This document shows positions 1 to 9,371 of a stretch of 35,178 nucleotides of DNA, piece by piece. The position numbers and the translations under genes are program-made. The DNA comes from Vibrio metoecus (GTDB lineage: Bacteria; Pseudomonadota; Gammaproteobacteria; Enterobacterales; Vibrionaceae), in NCBI RefSeq assembly GCF_000696385.1, contig NZ_JJMN01000004.1, forward strand, positions 1 through 35,178, read 5' to 3'. Numbering within the stretch: position 1 is the first letter of the stretch; each line of letters opens with the position of its first letter. The notes below the pieces were generated by a model. The model was not told the DNA's origin and did no database searches. It saw nothing but the letters and a program-made list of their open reading frames with translations.

Positions 1-29
1 AAAAAGCCTGCATACTGCAGGCTTTTTTT
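1..29 (-). terminator. Intrinsic terminator downstream of glyA
   Basis: The inverted repeat AAAAAGCCTGCA / TGCAGGCTTTTT with a 3-nt loop forms a strong hairpin. It has a T-run on either strand, so it can work in both directions. It lies about 65 nt after the glyA stop codon and is the natural end of that transcript. The window edge hides what lies on the other side. Confidence 0.85.
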
Positions 30-92
30 ATTCTCGTGATGACTTGAAGCGACTCATATCATTGTTCTTCGAAGTCATTCAGCGCTCGCGGA

Positions 93-1343
93 TTAAGCAT
101 AAACTGGCAGACGTTTACAGATTGCCAATACTTTTTGCTTAGTCGCTTCGATCACGCCTTGGTCGTTGATGTTGTCTAAAACATCACACATCCAGTTAGC
201 CAGATCTTTGGCATCTTGCTCAGTGAAACCACGGCGAGTGATCGCCGGCGTACCCACACGAATACCCGAAGTAACAAATGGGCTGCGAGGATCGTTAGGC
301 ACTGAGTTTTTATTCACGGTGATGTTTGCTGCACCAAGCGCCGCATCCGCATCTTTACCTGTGAGGTCTTTATCAATCAGATCTACGAGGAAAAGGTGGT
401 TTTCAGTGCTGTTAGATACGATCTTGTAACCACGCTCTTGGAACTGCGCGACCATCGCTTTAGCATTTTTCACTACACGAGCTTGGTATGCTTTGAACTC
501 AGGTTCCATTGCTTCTTTAAAAGCAACTGCTTTAGCCGCAATCACATGCATCAAAGGGCCGCCTTGGCCGCCAGGGAACACCGCTGAGTTCAGTTTTTTG
601 TACATCTCTTCGCCAGCGTTTGACAAAATCAAACCGCCACGTGGACCCGCCAGAGTTTTGTGCGTTGTCGTCGTCACAACGTGTGCAAAAGGTACAGGGC
701 TTGGGTAAACACCCGCCGCGATCAGCCCCGCAACGTGTGCCATATCGACAAATAGGTAAGCACCCACTTTGTCGGCGATTTCACGCATGCGTTTCCAATC
801 CACGATTTGTGAATAGGCAGAGAAACCACCGATGATCATTTTTGGCTTATGCTCAAAGGCTAGCGCTTCCATCTCATCGTAATTGATTTGACCCGCTTCA
901 TCGATACCATAAGGGATCACATTATAGTGTTTACCCGAAAAGTTCACTGGTGAACCGTGAGTCAAGTGACCGCCGTGAGCTAGGCTCATGCCCAATACGG
1001 TATCACCTGGGTTAAGCAGCGCCATGTACACAGCACTGTTCGCTTGGGAACCTGAGTGAGGCTGAACGTTCGCGTATTCACAGCCAAACAGTTGGCAAGC
1101 ACGATCAATAGCCAAGGCTTCGGCTTTATCAACATACTCACAACCACCATAGTAACGCTTACCTGGATAACCTTCGGCGTACTTGTTGGTCAGTTGAGAA
1201 CCTTGTGCTTGCATTACACGCGGGCTGGTGTAGTTTTCTGAAGCAATAAGTTCAATATGTTCTTCTTGACGAAGCGTCTCTTCCTGAATGGCAGCGTATA
1301 GCTCCGGATCATAATCAGCGATGTTCATATCACGCTTAAGCAT
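93..1343 (-). CDS. glyA: Serine hydroxymethyltransferase GlyA
   Basis: PLP enzyme that interconverts serine and glycine with tetrahydrofolate, the main source of one-carbon units for purine, thymidylate and methionine synthesis in the cytoplasm. The 416-residue product matches the usual bacterial length and carries the PLP-lysine motif [14 protein letters not shown], the N-terminal LIASENYTS block and the [13 protein letters not shown] block. I start it at the ATG at 1343 ([12 protein letters not shown]), as in E. coli GlyA. That ATG has an upstream GGAG 8 nt away, whereas the longer reading frame to 1421 adds 26 residues that run through the operator. A PurR-type operator precedes it and a terminator follows at 1-29. 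It is a core housekeeping gene flanking the accessory biofilm region, with no sign of damage. Confidence 0.97.
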   Translation of the reverse strand: MLKRDMNIADYDPELYAAIQEETLRQEEHIELIASENYTSPRVMQAQGSQLTNKYAEGYPGKRYYGGCEYVDKAEALAIDRACQLFGCEYANVQPHSGSQANSAVYMALLNPGDTVLGMSLAHGGHLTHGSPVNFSGKHYNVIPYGIDEAGQINYDEMEALAFEHKPKMIIGGFSAYSQIVDWKRMREIADKVGAYLFVDMAHVAGLIAAGVYPSPVPFAHVVTTTTHKTLAGPRGGLILSNAGEEMYKKLNSAVFPGGQGGPLMHVIAAKAVAFKEAMEPEFKAYQARVVKNAKAMVAQFQERGYKIVSNSTENHLFLVDLIDKDLTGKDADAALGAANITVNKNSVPNDPRSPFVTSGIRVGTPAITRRGFTEQDAKDLANWMCDVLDNINDQGVIEATKQKVLAICKRLPVYA

Positions 1344-1727
1344 CTGTATCTCCTGACTCAGATTGACTGAAATTGCAAAAAAAACTACACAACGACTCAA
1401 CGCAAACGTTTTCGTCATCACTTTATGGCGCGCATTCTACATAATTTGATCTTTATCATAAAGCCCAAATTCATGAATTTATCATGCAGTTTTTTCATAA
1501 ACACTCACGCAGTATTCATCATTACTGACATTTTCCTGCACAATAAGGCGCAAATGCCCTCATTAGATTGGGTAAAAGATGCCTAAACGATAACACTGTC
1601 AATTTTTTGCTTTACACCCTGTAAAGCGGATGTGACATAGGTTTACCTCAATTTTTCATCCCTAGCTACCGGAAATCACTTATTTTCATTAACATCCGCG
1701 CAATTCTCTCCCTTGATAACTAAATTT
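1344..1727. promoter_or_regulatory. Divergent promoter region glyA / YitT-family gene
   Basis: This 384-nt gap separates divergent genes. It holds the PurR-type operator (1400-1415), a candidate glyA -10 TAGAAT (minus strand, 1434-1439) and a perfect 14-nt palindrome AAATTCATGAATTT at 1467-1480 that could be another regulator site. I see no small gene in it. No clear -35 could be assigned on either strand. Confidence 0.5.
1400..1415. promoter_or_regulatory. PurR-type operator upstream of glyA
   Basis: The 16-mer ACGCAAACGTTTTCGT matches the PurR operator consensus I know for enterobacteria. It lies about 57 nt upstream of the glyA start and just downstream of a -10-like TAGAAT (minus strand, 1434-1439), where a bound repressor would block transcription. 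E. coli glyA is also a PurR target, so the regulatory link is conserved by inference. Confidence 0.8.
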
Positions 1728-2324
1728 ATGGAAAAACATTCATACAAAGAAGATTGGATCGCGATACTAACAGGGACATTTTTGGTCGCTCAAGGCGTCT
1801 ATTTTTTGCAAGCGGGTAATTTACTCACTGGTGGCACTACGGGGCTCGCGTTATTGATGAGCCAATTCGTACCACTCACTTTTGGCGTACTCTATTTCCT
1901 CTCCAATTGCCCTTTTTATCTATTGGCATGGAAACGCTTTGGAGCCCGCTTTGCCTTCAACAGTGCGATCTCAGGAGCTTTAGTCTCCTTGTTTGCAGAT
2001 CATCTCGCGATGTTTATTACGCTTGAAAAAATTAACGTTGTGTATTGTGCGATAGCCGGTGGACTGTTGATGGGATTGGGAATGCTAATTCTGTTCCGCC
2101 ACCGTTCAAGTCTTGGTGGTTTTAACGTGTTATGCCTATTTATCCAAGATCGATTTGGCATTTCTGTAGGCAAAAGTCAGATGGCGATAGATGGTCTAAT
2201 CTTGCTCACGTCATTTTTCTTCGTATCGCCACTAACGATTGGTTTGTCGATTCTCGGAGCCTTCTTACTCAATATCGTGCTTGCCATGAATCATAAGCCA
2301 AGCCGTTACCGCGTGATTTACTAA
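1728..2324 (+). CDS. YitT-family (DUF161) inner-membrane protein
   Basis: Integral membrane protein of about 198 residues with five or six hydrophobic segments and the early motif QAGNLLTGGTTGLALL, typical of the YitT/DUF161 family. Its substrate is unknown; family members are often annotated as putative transporters. It lacks the soluble C-terminal DUF2179 domain of longer YitT proteins. The ATG at 1728 gives MEKHSYKEDW. An in-frame TTG at 1713 would add five residues, and neither start has a convincing ribosome binding site. It is the positional counterpart of V. cholerae VC0940 between glyA and vpsQ, and it converges on vpsQ with a shared terminator hairpin at 2340-2364. No link to polysaccharide synthesis is visible beyond position. 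Confidence 0.85.
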   Translation: MEKHSYKEDWIAILTGTFLVAQGVYFLQAGNLLTGGTTGLALLMSQFVPLTFGVLYFLSNCPFYLLAWKRFGARFAFNSAISGALVSLFADHLAMFITLEKINVVYCAIAGGLLMGLGMLILFRHRSSLGGFNVLCLFIQDRFGISVGKSQMAIDGLILLTSFFFVSPLTIGLSILGAFLLNIVLAMNHKPSRYRVIY

Positions 2325-2339
2325 CCCTCGAACACAATG

Positions 2340-2364
2340 AAGAAATACCGTTTAGGTATTTCTT
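2340..2364. terminator. Shared hairpin between convergent YitT gene and vpsQ
   Basis: A perfect 10-bp inverted repeat AAGAAATACC / GGTATTTCTT with a 5-nt loop lies between the two convergent genes. The vpsQ stop codon falls in the loop. The T-run is short on both sides, so efficiency is uncertain, but it is the only terminator candidate for the vps-II operon end and for the YitT-family gene. Confidence 0.65.
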
Positions 2365-2783
2365 CGCTTTCTCTGCCGCCACCCTGCCAATAAGGTATTT
2401 ACAGCACAAGCCACAGCAACACCAATCAAGCTTGCTAAAATATCTTGTACGGAAAAGGTGCGTAATGGTGAAAATGCTTGTAACCCTTCATCAACTAGGC
2501 AGCACAATGTCACGAGTCCACCTGCCACTAACACCATGTTGTAGCCACTCTCCGTAACAGACAATACTCGGTATAACGCTAAAGTGAGCAAAAATGCTAA
2601 CAAACTGTGCAAATGAGTATCACCACCAACGGCTAGCTCTAATTGATAAACGTAATCGGCGTGGAATCCGGAAGATTTAAGCCACGAAGCTAAAACCGTA
2701 GATAACGCGAGCAATCCAAACAATATCGCAGATGCAAGGCGCTGCTGGTAAATTTGTCGACCTATTTTAAAACGGATGTACAA
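2352..2783 (-). CDS. vpsQ: VanZ-like membrane protein VpsQ
   Basis: Last gene of the vps-II operon. The 143-residue product has about four hydrophobic segments and a VanZ-type signature near the C-terminus (DEGLQAFSPLRTFSVQDILA followed by a Gly-rich helix). VanZ-like proteins recur in exopolysaccharide loci, where their molecular role is unclear. The likely start is a TTG at 2783 that overlaps the vpsP 3' end by 22 nt, implying coupled translation. A later start cannot be excluded because the Shine-Dalgarno region is weak. The assignment to VpsQ (VC0939 position) is by family and by place in the operon. Confidence 0.8.
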   Translation of the reverse strand: MYIRFKIGRQIYQQRLASAILFGLLALSTVLASWLKSSGFHADYVYQLELAVGGDTHLHSLLAFLLTLALYRVLSVTESGYNMVLVAGGLVTLCCLVDEGLQAFSPLRTFSVQDILASLIGVAVACAVNTLLAGWRQRKRRNT

Positions 2784-3469
2784 ATGGAGATCTCTAATTT
2801 CGGTTCACGACGTGAGGCTAAAGTACAAGCCAACTTAAACTGATGTGTTGATTTTAGGTAATCAGCCAAAAGGTGTCGACTGTTTTTCCCATTCAAACCC
2901 CGAGCGAGATGTTCAATCACCAGCCATTTTTGTTCACGACTCCAGAACTTCCATTTAGCTAATCCCACTTGTGATATCGCAATATTGACCGCTGGAGTAT
3001 AGGGGCCATATAGCGCTGCCTTAGCAAGATATTCACTCAACGCCTCATGCGGCACTTGCTCTTGCGCTTCCTCGTCGTGCAACTGTGCCTCAATTTTCAG
3101 TAGCGCCGCCCAGCTATCTGGCCATGTGGGGCGTAACTCAACACTGGTAAGATACGCCCTTTTTGCCCTATCAAGCGCCTCACCCACTCCATTATCACTG
3201 GAGAGATAAGCTTGCCACTGCCAAATTCGGCCTTGTAAAAAATAGTATTGAGGATGACTCGGATTATGTTCGATTGCGCGTTGGATGGCCTTGTGCGCGT
3301 CATCAACAGAGATAAGCGTTGCCGGAGAGCGATGATCCCAAGCCAGCAACTCTTTTTCTGCAGTAAGAGCGTACAGTGATGCAATCCCTTGTTGAAAGGC
3401 AAAGTAAATTACCCACAGCGCAGATATCGCTATCCCTGCACGCCATCCAAAATGCCCTAGCCGATTCAC
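2762..3469 (-). CDS. vpsP: Membrane-anchored TPR-type protein VpsP
   Basis: A 235-residue protein with one N-terminal membrane anchor (roughly residues 9-30) followed by a helical periplasmic region. Around residues 55-130 it reads as TPR-like repeats (AIQRAIEHNPSHPQYYFLQG, then AYLTSVELRPTWPDSWAAL). It probably scaffolds the VPS export machinery at the inner membrane. That role is inferred from neighbours, since VpsP itself is poorly characterised. The GTG start at 3469 overlaps the vpsO stop as GTGA, so translation is probably coupled. It overlaps vpsQ at its 3' end. Intact. Confidence 0.8.
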   Translation of the reverse strand: MNRLGHFGWRAGIAISALWVIYFAFQQGIASLYALTAEKELLAWDHRSPATLISVDDAHKAIQRAIEHNPSHPQYYFLQGRIWQWQAYLSSDNGVGEALDRAKRAYLTSVELRPTWPDSWAALLKIEAQLHDEEAQEQVPHEALSEYLAKAALYGPYTPAVNIAISQVGLAKWKFWSREQKWLVIEHLARGLNGKNSRHLLADYLKSTHQFKLACTLASRREPKLEISICTSVLK

Positions 3470-5697
3470 TGAGTAGCGCTCGATTTATGATCTTCGCCAT
3501 AATAAGCTTGGTAGTGATAATAACCGCTATAGCGTGATGCTTTTTTAGCATTCAAACGGTTAAGAACAACACCATCAATTCGGCTACCTTGTTGAGTTAA
3601 CTTACCCACAACTTCACGGTACAACTTGGGTACGAGTGTGGTTAGCATCAATCACTAAAAATCACAGAATCAACATGTTGTGCCAACATAAAGACTGTCA
3701 CTAACTGCTAGGCATGGCGGGGTATCAATCACGATTCTTTGGTATTGGCCACGTAAATCCGCAAGAAGTTCACTAAATTTCGTGGATGACAACAGCTCTA
3801 ACGGATTAGAGGAATACACACCCGCGGTAAGTACATCAAGCCCGGATTGCTCATCATGATATACACAATCTTCAAAACTCTGTGTACCTGTCAACAAATT
3901 CGTCACACCCGGTTGTGACCCTGAAATCGCAAAGCGATGCGCAATTGCCGGTTTACGCAGATCACAATCAAATCAGAAAGCGTCTTTTCCAATTTGGGCT
4001 AACGATAGTGCTAGATTAATACTCGACGTCGTTTTCCCTTCTCCCGGTAAGCATGATGTCAACATCACCACATGCTGTTCTTGGTTAACATGAGCAAGTA
4101 AGTAGCTAGTACGTATGGTGCGTACCGCTTCCGTTAATTCACGCAATTCGGCATCAAAGTAAGCTTTCGCATCCAACTTACCATTACGTTTGCGAACAGC
4201 CGGTACCACACCCAGTAAACTGAGTGCCAATTGCTTTTCAACCTGCTTAATGTCAGCAAAGGTATCTGACATCGCATCCGCGATAAACGCAACCACACAA
4301 GCAAAACCAAACGAAACTACAAACGCCAACATGACAATTAATTTCTTGTTGGGCTTACTCGGAACTAAAGGTGCGCTAGCTTGGTCGGTGAAACGGGCAA
4401 TCGTGGTATTAAAATCCCCTGAAGCGCTAGTTTCTTTTTGACGAGCCAAAAATAAATCAAACAACTCACGGTTGGTTTGTACTTCACGCTTAAGCTCAGA
4501 ATACTTGGCGTTTTTCACAGTCAGCGTCTGGAACTCTGATTTACGCTGATTAAATTCCGTTTGTAGCGAACGCTCGGATTGCTTAGCCGCTTGCAGCTCG
4601 TTATTGATACCATTCAATAACTGTTTCAACTCCGAGCGTAAATTCTTACGAACAGCGTCTAACTGAGCAGTCGCTGACTTTAATTTAGGGTGCTTCGGGC
4701 CATAGCGCTTGGAAAACTCTGAAACTTTACGCTCAGCATCCACTTCAGCCACTTTCAAATCACGAATGGTTGGGTGGTTAGAAATTTCAGGGATCGACGA
4801 CAAAGCCGTCAAGTCACTATCATTCTTACTGTAGCTGTTCGCCACCTGATAGAGCGTTTCTGCGGCAACTCGGCGATCGCGTGCTTTATTCATCTGAGAG
4901 GTCAGTTCTTCCAACTCTTGACTTGCGAGTCCTTCCACGCCTTGTACATCAACCAAGCCTTCTGACTGCAAAAACGCTTGTAACTTAGCTTCGGATTCTC
5001 GTAATTGAGTACGCAGTTCTTCCATCCGGGTATTAAGCCAAGTATTCGCTTTTAGCTCTACCTCTAACTTCGCTTCCAAGTGGCTGTCCATGTACACCCG
5101 TGCAATCTCGTTGGCAATTTTCGCCGCCAATTTAGGATCGCCTGCAGTGTAATAGATATTGACCAACTGGGTCTTGCGGATCGGGCTAATTTCCATGCCG
5201 CGTTTGAATTTGTACAAAATCAGTCGGTTTCCCCGGTACGCTTCCAACTCAGGATCGATCACCACTTCTTGTTGCTTAAATCCTTGAAGAAATGGCATCC
5301 ACTCTAATAAGCGTTCTTTTAAGCTCGGTGATTGTTCGCTCTCAGGGTTAAGATCAAATTCAGGATCGGAGGCCAAATCAAGCCTATCAATCACTTCTTG
5401 AGCAATCGTGTCAGATTTTAGGATTTCAATTTGGGTCAGGTAATACTCCTGACTTTTGGTATCGAGCCCATACACTTCTTCAATTGACACCGCTTTCGCT
5501 TGTGTCGATTCAATCAGAATGGTCGCTCGAGCCGTGTACTCCGACCGCATGGAAAGGACAAAAAGCAGCGTGATTGCTGTGACCATGATTGAAAACAGCA
5601 AAATACGCCATTTGTAATTAAGCAGTACATTAAAATACTGACGAATATCGATCACTTCTTCTTGAGTGAATTGTTTACCTGTCATCTCGTGTACCAT
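3466..5697 (-). CDS. vpsO: Wzc-like polysaccharide co-polymerase / BY-kinase VpsO (reading frame interrupted)
   Basis: Inner-membrane tyrosine autokinase that controls polymerisation and export of VPS. Order: N-terminal Wzz region with a first membrane helix near residues 31-51, a long periplasmic coiled coil, a GNVR-like stretch, a second membrane helix near 450-470, then a cytoplasmic kinase with Walker A CLPGEGKTTSS (about 549-559), Walker A' IDCDLRKP and Walker B IVIDTPP (about 657-663), and a Tyr-rich tail SRYSGYYHYQAYYGEDH. As given, the frame is broken. A compensating pair of A-run indels at 3970-3979 creates an in-frame TGA, and three one-base insertions follow at about 3619, 3656 and 3690-3692, restoring the original frame. 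Reconstructed length is about 743 residues, close to the roughly 737 I recall for V. cholerae VpsO. It is preceded by vpsN (12-nt gap) and coupled to vpsP. Confidence 0.88.
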
Positions 5698-5709
5698 TAC
5701 ACCCTAAAA

Positions 5710-6234
5710 TTAAAAGAAGCTTTCGGCGACAGTCAGTATGTCACCGGGTTGAAGTTTACTGAGTAAAGTCACTTTGATCGGTTTTGCTTCCGGATCATCA
5801 CTACTAGAGATAAACAGATTGGTTTTAGATGCACGTTCAGTGAATCCACCCGCAATAGTAATTGCTTGGTTCACACTCAAGCCGGGATGGAAAGGATAGC
5901 TTCCAGGCTTCATGACTTGTCCATTCACAAAGAAAGGTCGATATTCAAGAATAGAAACGGATACGTTGGGATTAATCAAATAACCATCTTGTAAACCATC
6001 ATGGATAGCAATTTTTACGTCTTCCAAGGTTTTGCCTTTTAGACGGATCTTACCTAAAAATGGATAATCAATATTACCGTTATCACTGACGCGAGTTTCA
6101 AAAGAAAGCTCTGGCTCGTCATAAACTTGGATGCGAATCTGGTCACCAACACCCAATCGATAGAAGTCGTCATTCGCCATCGCGAATGACGGTAGGAGCA
6201 AAAGGCTCAATAAAAAAGAGAACAAGTACTTCAT
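5710..6234 (-). CDS. vpsN: Short Wza-like periplasmic export protein VpsN
   Basis: Polysaccharide export protein with a Poly_export domain (YRLGVGDQIRIQVYDEPELS) and one SLBB-like domain (FFVNGQVMKPGSYPFHPGLS). At 174 residues it is about half the size of E. coli Wza. It lacks the C-terminal amphipathic helix that forms the Wza outer-membrane pore. The N-terminus is a cleavable signal peptide ending near AMA-ND with no lipobox cysteine. It is therefore probably a periplasmic adaptor, and the adjacent VpsM barrel is a plausible outer-membrane exit; that division of labour is inference. It lies 6 nt after vpsM and 12 nt before vpsO. Confidence 0.87.
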   Translation of the reverse strand: MKYLFSFLLSLLLLPSFAMANDDFYRLGVGDQIRIQVYDEPELSFETRVSDNGNIDYPFLGKIRLKGKTLEDVKIAIHDGLQDGYLINPNVSVSILEYRPFFVNGQVMKPGSYPFHPGLSVNQAITIAGGFTERASKTNLFISSSDDPEAKPIKVTLLSKLQPGDILTVAESFF

Positions 6235-6240
6235 AACTGG

Positions 6241-7437
6241 TTACATTACACCCTGAACGGTCAGGTAATACACATTTTGACTATAGCTGAGTGAGTCGAT
6301 ATTCGAGTCTTTCTTTTCTCGGCCAAATCCAACCTCCAACGCTAACCAACGACGAAAATCATAACTAGCACGTAAAGTGGCATTCGTGGTGTCATCTTTA
6401 CGATTTGATGCCGTATAATCCTCACTCAAACGAGTTAGCGCCGCTTCTGTCGTCCATTTGGTATCCCAGTTGTGTGTCCAATTGGCTCGGTAGGTTGCCG
6501 CATCAATCGCATCCCCATCACCATCAGAATCCGTCGAGCGTCGGTTAGTCACTAACTGTAATGCAGAATAGGTACGGATTAAGTAGGTAACATCAACGTC
6601 CCATGAAAATGAATCAAAATCCTTACGGCTGGCCGCATCAAAATCTTTTTGTTGATAACCCAATTTAGCATTCCCTTGCAACTTACCAGTCGCATCCCAA
6701 GATGCACCGATGTAGCCAAAGTAATGATTATTATCTTTGCTGCTTGCCCCCGGTGCAATAACGTCATATCCACGAGAGTTAGCAATCACTTGTGCAATAA
6801 ACGAAGTTCGAGGAAGGGCTTGGTAATAAAAGGTCGAGTTAAAACGCAGCTCATCCCAGTCCTGATACTGAGTAATCGTCCGGTTATTTTGGTACGTAAA
6901 ATCTTGCCAGCCTAAATTAGTCTCAATACGACCAATCGCCTCTGTTGAACCAAAGCCATAACCTAAATTAATGCTATTACTATCATATTGGTTATAGTCT
7001 AAGCCTAGCGTTGTATCATTCTCACCACGCCCTTCGTGGGCTAACGCTAAGTTGTACTCAAACCCAATTCGGTGCCGAGAGTTCAACTCCCAATCACTGC
7101 TCAAGTCAAGATAGTGATCCGTAAAGTTATCTTCTTGAGAACTAAAATAGGTTCCATTACTAAAACGGTAACCAAGCAGCGTTTTATTACCTTCCGGCTC
7201 GACCATAAAGCCAACGCCTGCCTCTATGATTGAAAAAGCTGATTTGGTTTGCTGCTGGTTAGATTTAGCCAAGTTATCATTGTAACCTGTGGAAAGATTT
7301 AAAAATGGCACAATCGCCATGCCAGATTCAGTGGTAATCGGATTCGGTGTAAGTTTCGCGACGCCAAAAGGTACGTAAGAGACAGCCAGCGTAACCAAGC
7401 TGGCTGAAAGAAGAGAAGTCAGTTTAATCGGTTCCAT
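6241..7437 (-). CDS. vpsM: Outer-membrane beta-barrel protein VpsM
   Basis: Secreted protein of about 398 residues. After a hydrophobic signal segment it consists of many alternating, aromatic-ended strands (for example FLNLSTGYNDNLA, YRFSNGTYFS, TLRASYDFRRWLALEVGFGR), ending in a hydrophobic strand. This is the pattern of BBP2-type putative outer-membrane barrels found in exopolysaccharide loci. It probably forms or supports the VPS exit channel with VpsN; the channel role is inference. The reading frame opens at 7467, but MEPIKLTSLLSASLV from the ATG at 7437 gives a better signal peptide and has a nearby AGG, so I use that start. It lies between vpsL and vpsN in the same direction. Confidence 0.82.
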   Translation of the reverse strand: MEPIKLTSLLSASLVTLAVSYVPFGVAKLTPNPITTESGMAIVPFLNLSTGYNDNLAKSNQQQTKSAFSIIEAGVGFMVEPEGNKTLLGYRFSNGTYFSSQEDNFTDHYLDLSSDWELNSRHRIGFEYNLALAHEGRGENDTTLGLDYNQYDSNSINLGYGFGSTEAIGRIETNLGWQDFTYQNNRTITQYQDWDELRFNSTFYYQALPRTSFIAQVIANSRGYDVIAPGASSKDNNHYFGYIGASWDATGKLQGNAKLGYQQKDFDAASRKDFDSFSWDVDVTYLIRTYSALQLVTNRRSTDSDGDGDAIDAATYRANWTHNWDTKWTTEAALTRLSEDYTASNRKDDTTNATLRASYDFRRWLALEVGFGREKKDSNIDSLSYSQNVYYLTVQGVM

Positions 7438-7505
7438 TTGCCTGCACTTATTCAAATCTATATTCATTCAATGAGTACGACTCTCGACAAAGAGAGCCCC
7501 TTAAC

Positions 7506-8906
7506 TTAATAAACGTTTTTTCCAACAAAGCCTTTGAAAATGGTCAGAAATACAATTTTGATATCAAACCATAGTGACCATCGATGGATGTAATCAAGGT
7601 CAAACTGTACTCGTTTTTCCATTTTATCTACGGTATCTGTTTCACCACGCCAGCCGTTAATTTGTGCCCAACCGGTAATACCCGGTTTCACCTTGTGACG
7701 CAGCATGTAGCGATTGACGATTGTACGGTACTGTTCGTTGTGCGCGACCGCATGCGGCCGAGGCCCAACAATCGACATCGTACCTTGCAAAACATTAAAA
7801 AATTGCGGTAACTCATCCAATGATGTGCGACGAATAAAAGCCCCAAATGGTGTCACTCGAGGATCACCTTTGGTGGCCTGTTGCACTTTACTGCCATTAT
7901 CCATCACTCGCATACTTCGAAACTTCCAGACTTGGATCGGTTTCCCATCAAGTCCATAGCGGTTTTGTTTAAAAATGACAGGTCCTGGTGAGCTGAGTTT
8001 AACCCCGATCGCAATAGCCAATAATACAGGGCTGATCAGTAGCAAAATAATGCTGCTAAGCACCAAATCTTCAAAATCGTTTTACCCAGTTAAGTAAAGC
8101 CATTAAATGGCGTATCAAAAGATACTAAAAGCGTTAACATCACCGATGGTGTACCAACGTGAGTGCAATAAGTTAAACGTAAAAAAGTCAGGCACTATGT
8201 AGGTATTCACGGTACTGTCTGAAAACGCATCCAAAATCTGGTTAATTCGACGTTGAGCTTGCATAGGTAAGGCGATGTACACATTTTGTACTTGACCTGT
8301 TTTCGCCAGACTCAGTGCATCGTTAATATTACCCAGTACAGGTGCACTTCCCTCTAAGCGTGACGGAGCACGATCATCGTAGAAACCTTGCATAACAATC
8401 CCTAACTCTGGGTTTTTAAGCAAATTCGCTGACAGCTCTTGTCCTTGGGTGGTCATCCCAATAATAACGGCTTTGCGTGTATGGAAGCCTTGTTTGTGCA
8501 TGTAGTGGATGGTGGCAAACGCTAAAATACGCCATCCGATTAGGGCAATGAACGAGCCCACAAACCAGTTACCCATGACAAGACGCGAAAACTCAATCCC
8601 CGTTTTTGAGAAATAGCCTAACAGCGTAAGGCTCGCAATGCTGGCAGCCCAACAGAAAGCGGTGTGCAGTGAAAGCGAACGTAGCTTTGCAGTACGCCAA
8701 CCACTATATATATCTAAGCTTTCAGCGATATAGGAGTAAAAAAGCACACCTAACAATGCCACCGAAACATAAGACATTGTTACGACGTGCTGGTTTAACT
8801 TAATCGCTATATACATAATTGCTAATATAAAGAAGCTATCGATCAGACGATAAAAAAACTTCCCCTGATAATTAGTAATACGTATTCTGCTTTTTTCCTT
8901 CATCAC
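7506..8906 (-). CDS. vpsL: Undecaprenyl-phosphate sugar phosphotransferase VpsL (reading frame interrupted)
   Basis: WcaJ/WbaP-type polyprenyl-phosphate hexose-1-phosphate transferase that starts the VPS repeat unit on undecaprenyl phosphate. About four N-terminal membrane helices (residues 15-130) precede a CoA-binding-like domain (KAVIIGMTTQGQEL), a fifth helix and a C-terminal catalytic domain with WKFRSMRV, TKGDPRVTPFGAFIRRTSL, DELPQFFNVLQGTMSIVGPRP and KPGITGWAQINGWRGET. Three one-base insertions at 8073-8076, 8092-8093 and 8117-8120 (extra A on the plus strand) break the frame and then restore it. The linker then reads about DTPFNGFTNWVKRFEDLVL. The start is GTG at 8906 (6 nt after AGGAG) or ATG at 8903. 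First gene of the vps-II operon; reconstructed length about 465 residues. Confidence 0.92.
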
Positions 8907-9371
8907 TAAACGCTCCTAAACTCACGTAAGCTTTTCACGAAGAATAATTTGAATGTATGAATTATTTTTTAAAGACTACATCTTTATCAACAGAAATAGG
9001 TGCGTCAATTATAAGACTGGCACTAAATAAGCATTCGTTAAACAATTAAAAAGCATTAACCGATATTGAACACCCTATGAGAAAGAATCCTTTGTCTTTA
9101 AAAAACAACAAATTAATCAAAACACAACCAAGAGAAAACAATAAGAACCCGCACTAAACCTAAGTTTATATTTCATCCAATCACATATGACTACTACGTG
9201 GCAATTTCATGAACTGATGGTTACGTCCAATATTTAAGAAATAAATATCAAAATTGAGATTAACCAATTAGCAAAAGTGAGAATTTAAAAAAAATACATT
9301 GAGAATAAAACTATCCTTTTACATGCTTCGATTAGAATCTATTCAATTTAATGAAAGATGGATTATTCGAC
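8907..9371. promoter_or_regulatory. Divergent vpsL / rbm promoter region
   Basis: This 465-nt, very AT-rich gap separates vpsL (minus) from the secreted-protein gene at 9372 (plus). It contains no plausible gene. In V. cholerae the vpsL promoter is silenced by H-NS and activated by VpsR and VpsT with c-di-GMP. The AT-rich, A-tract-rich sequence fits such control, but I could not place specific VpsR or VpsT boxes by eye. No c-di-GMP riboswitch motif is seen. Confidence 0.6.

Noticed and set aside
3640..3980. Programmed frameshifting or a split kinase in vpsO
   Set aside because: No slippery heptamer with a downstream structure; several unrelated one-base changes that cancel out fit error better.
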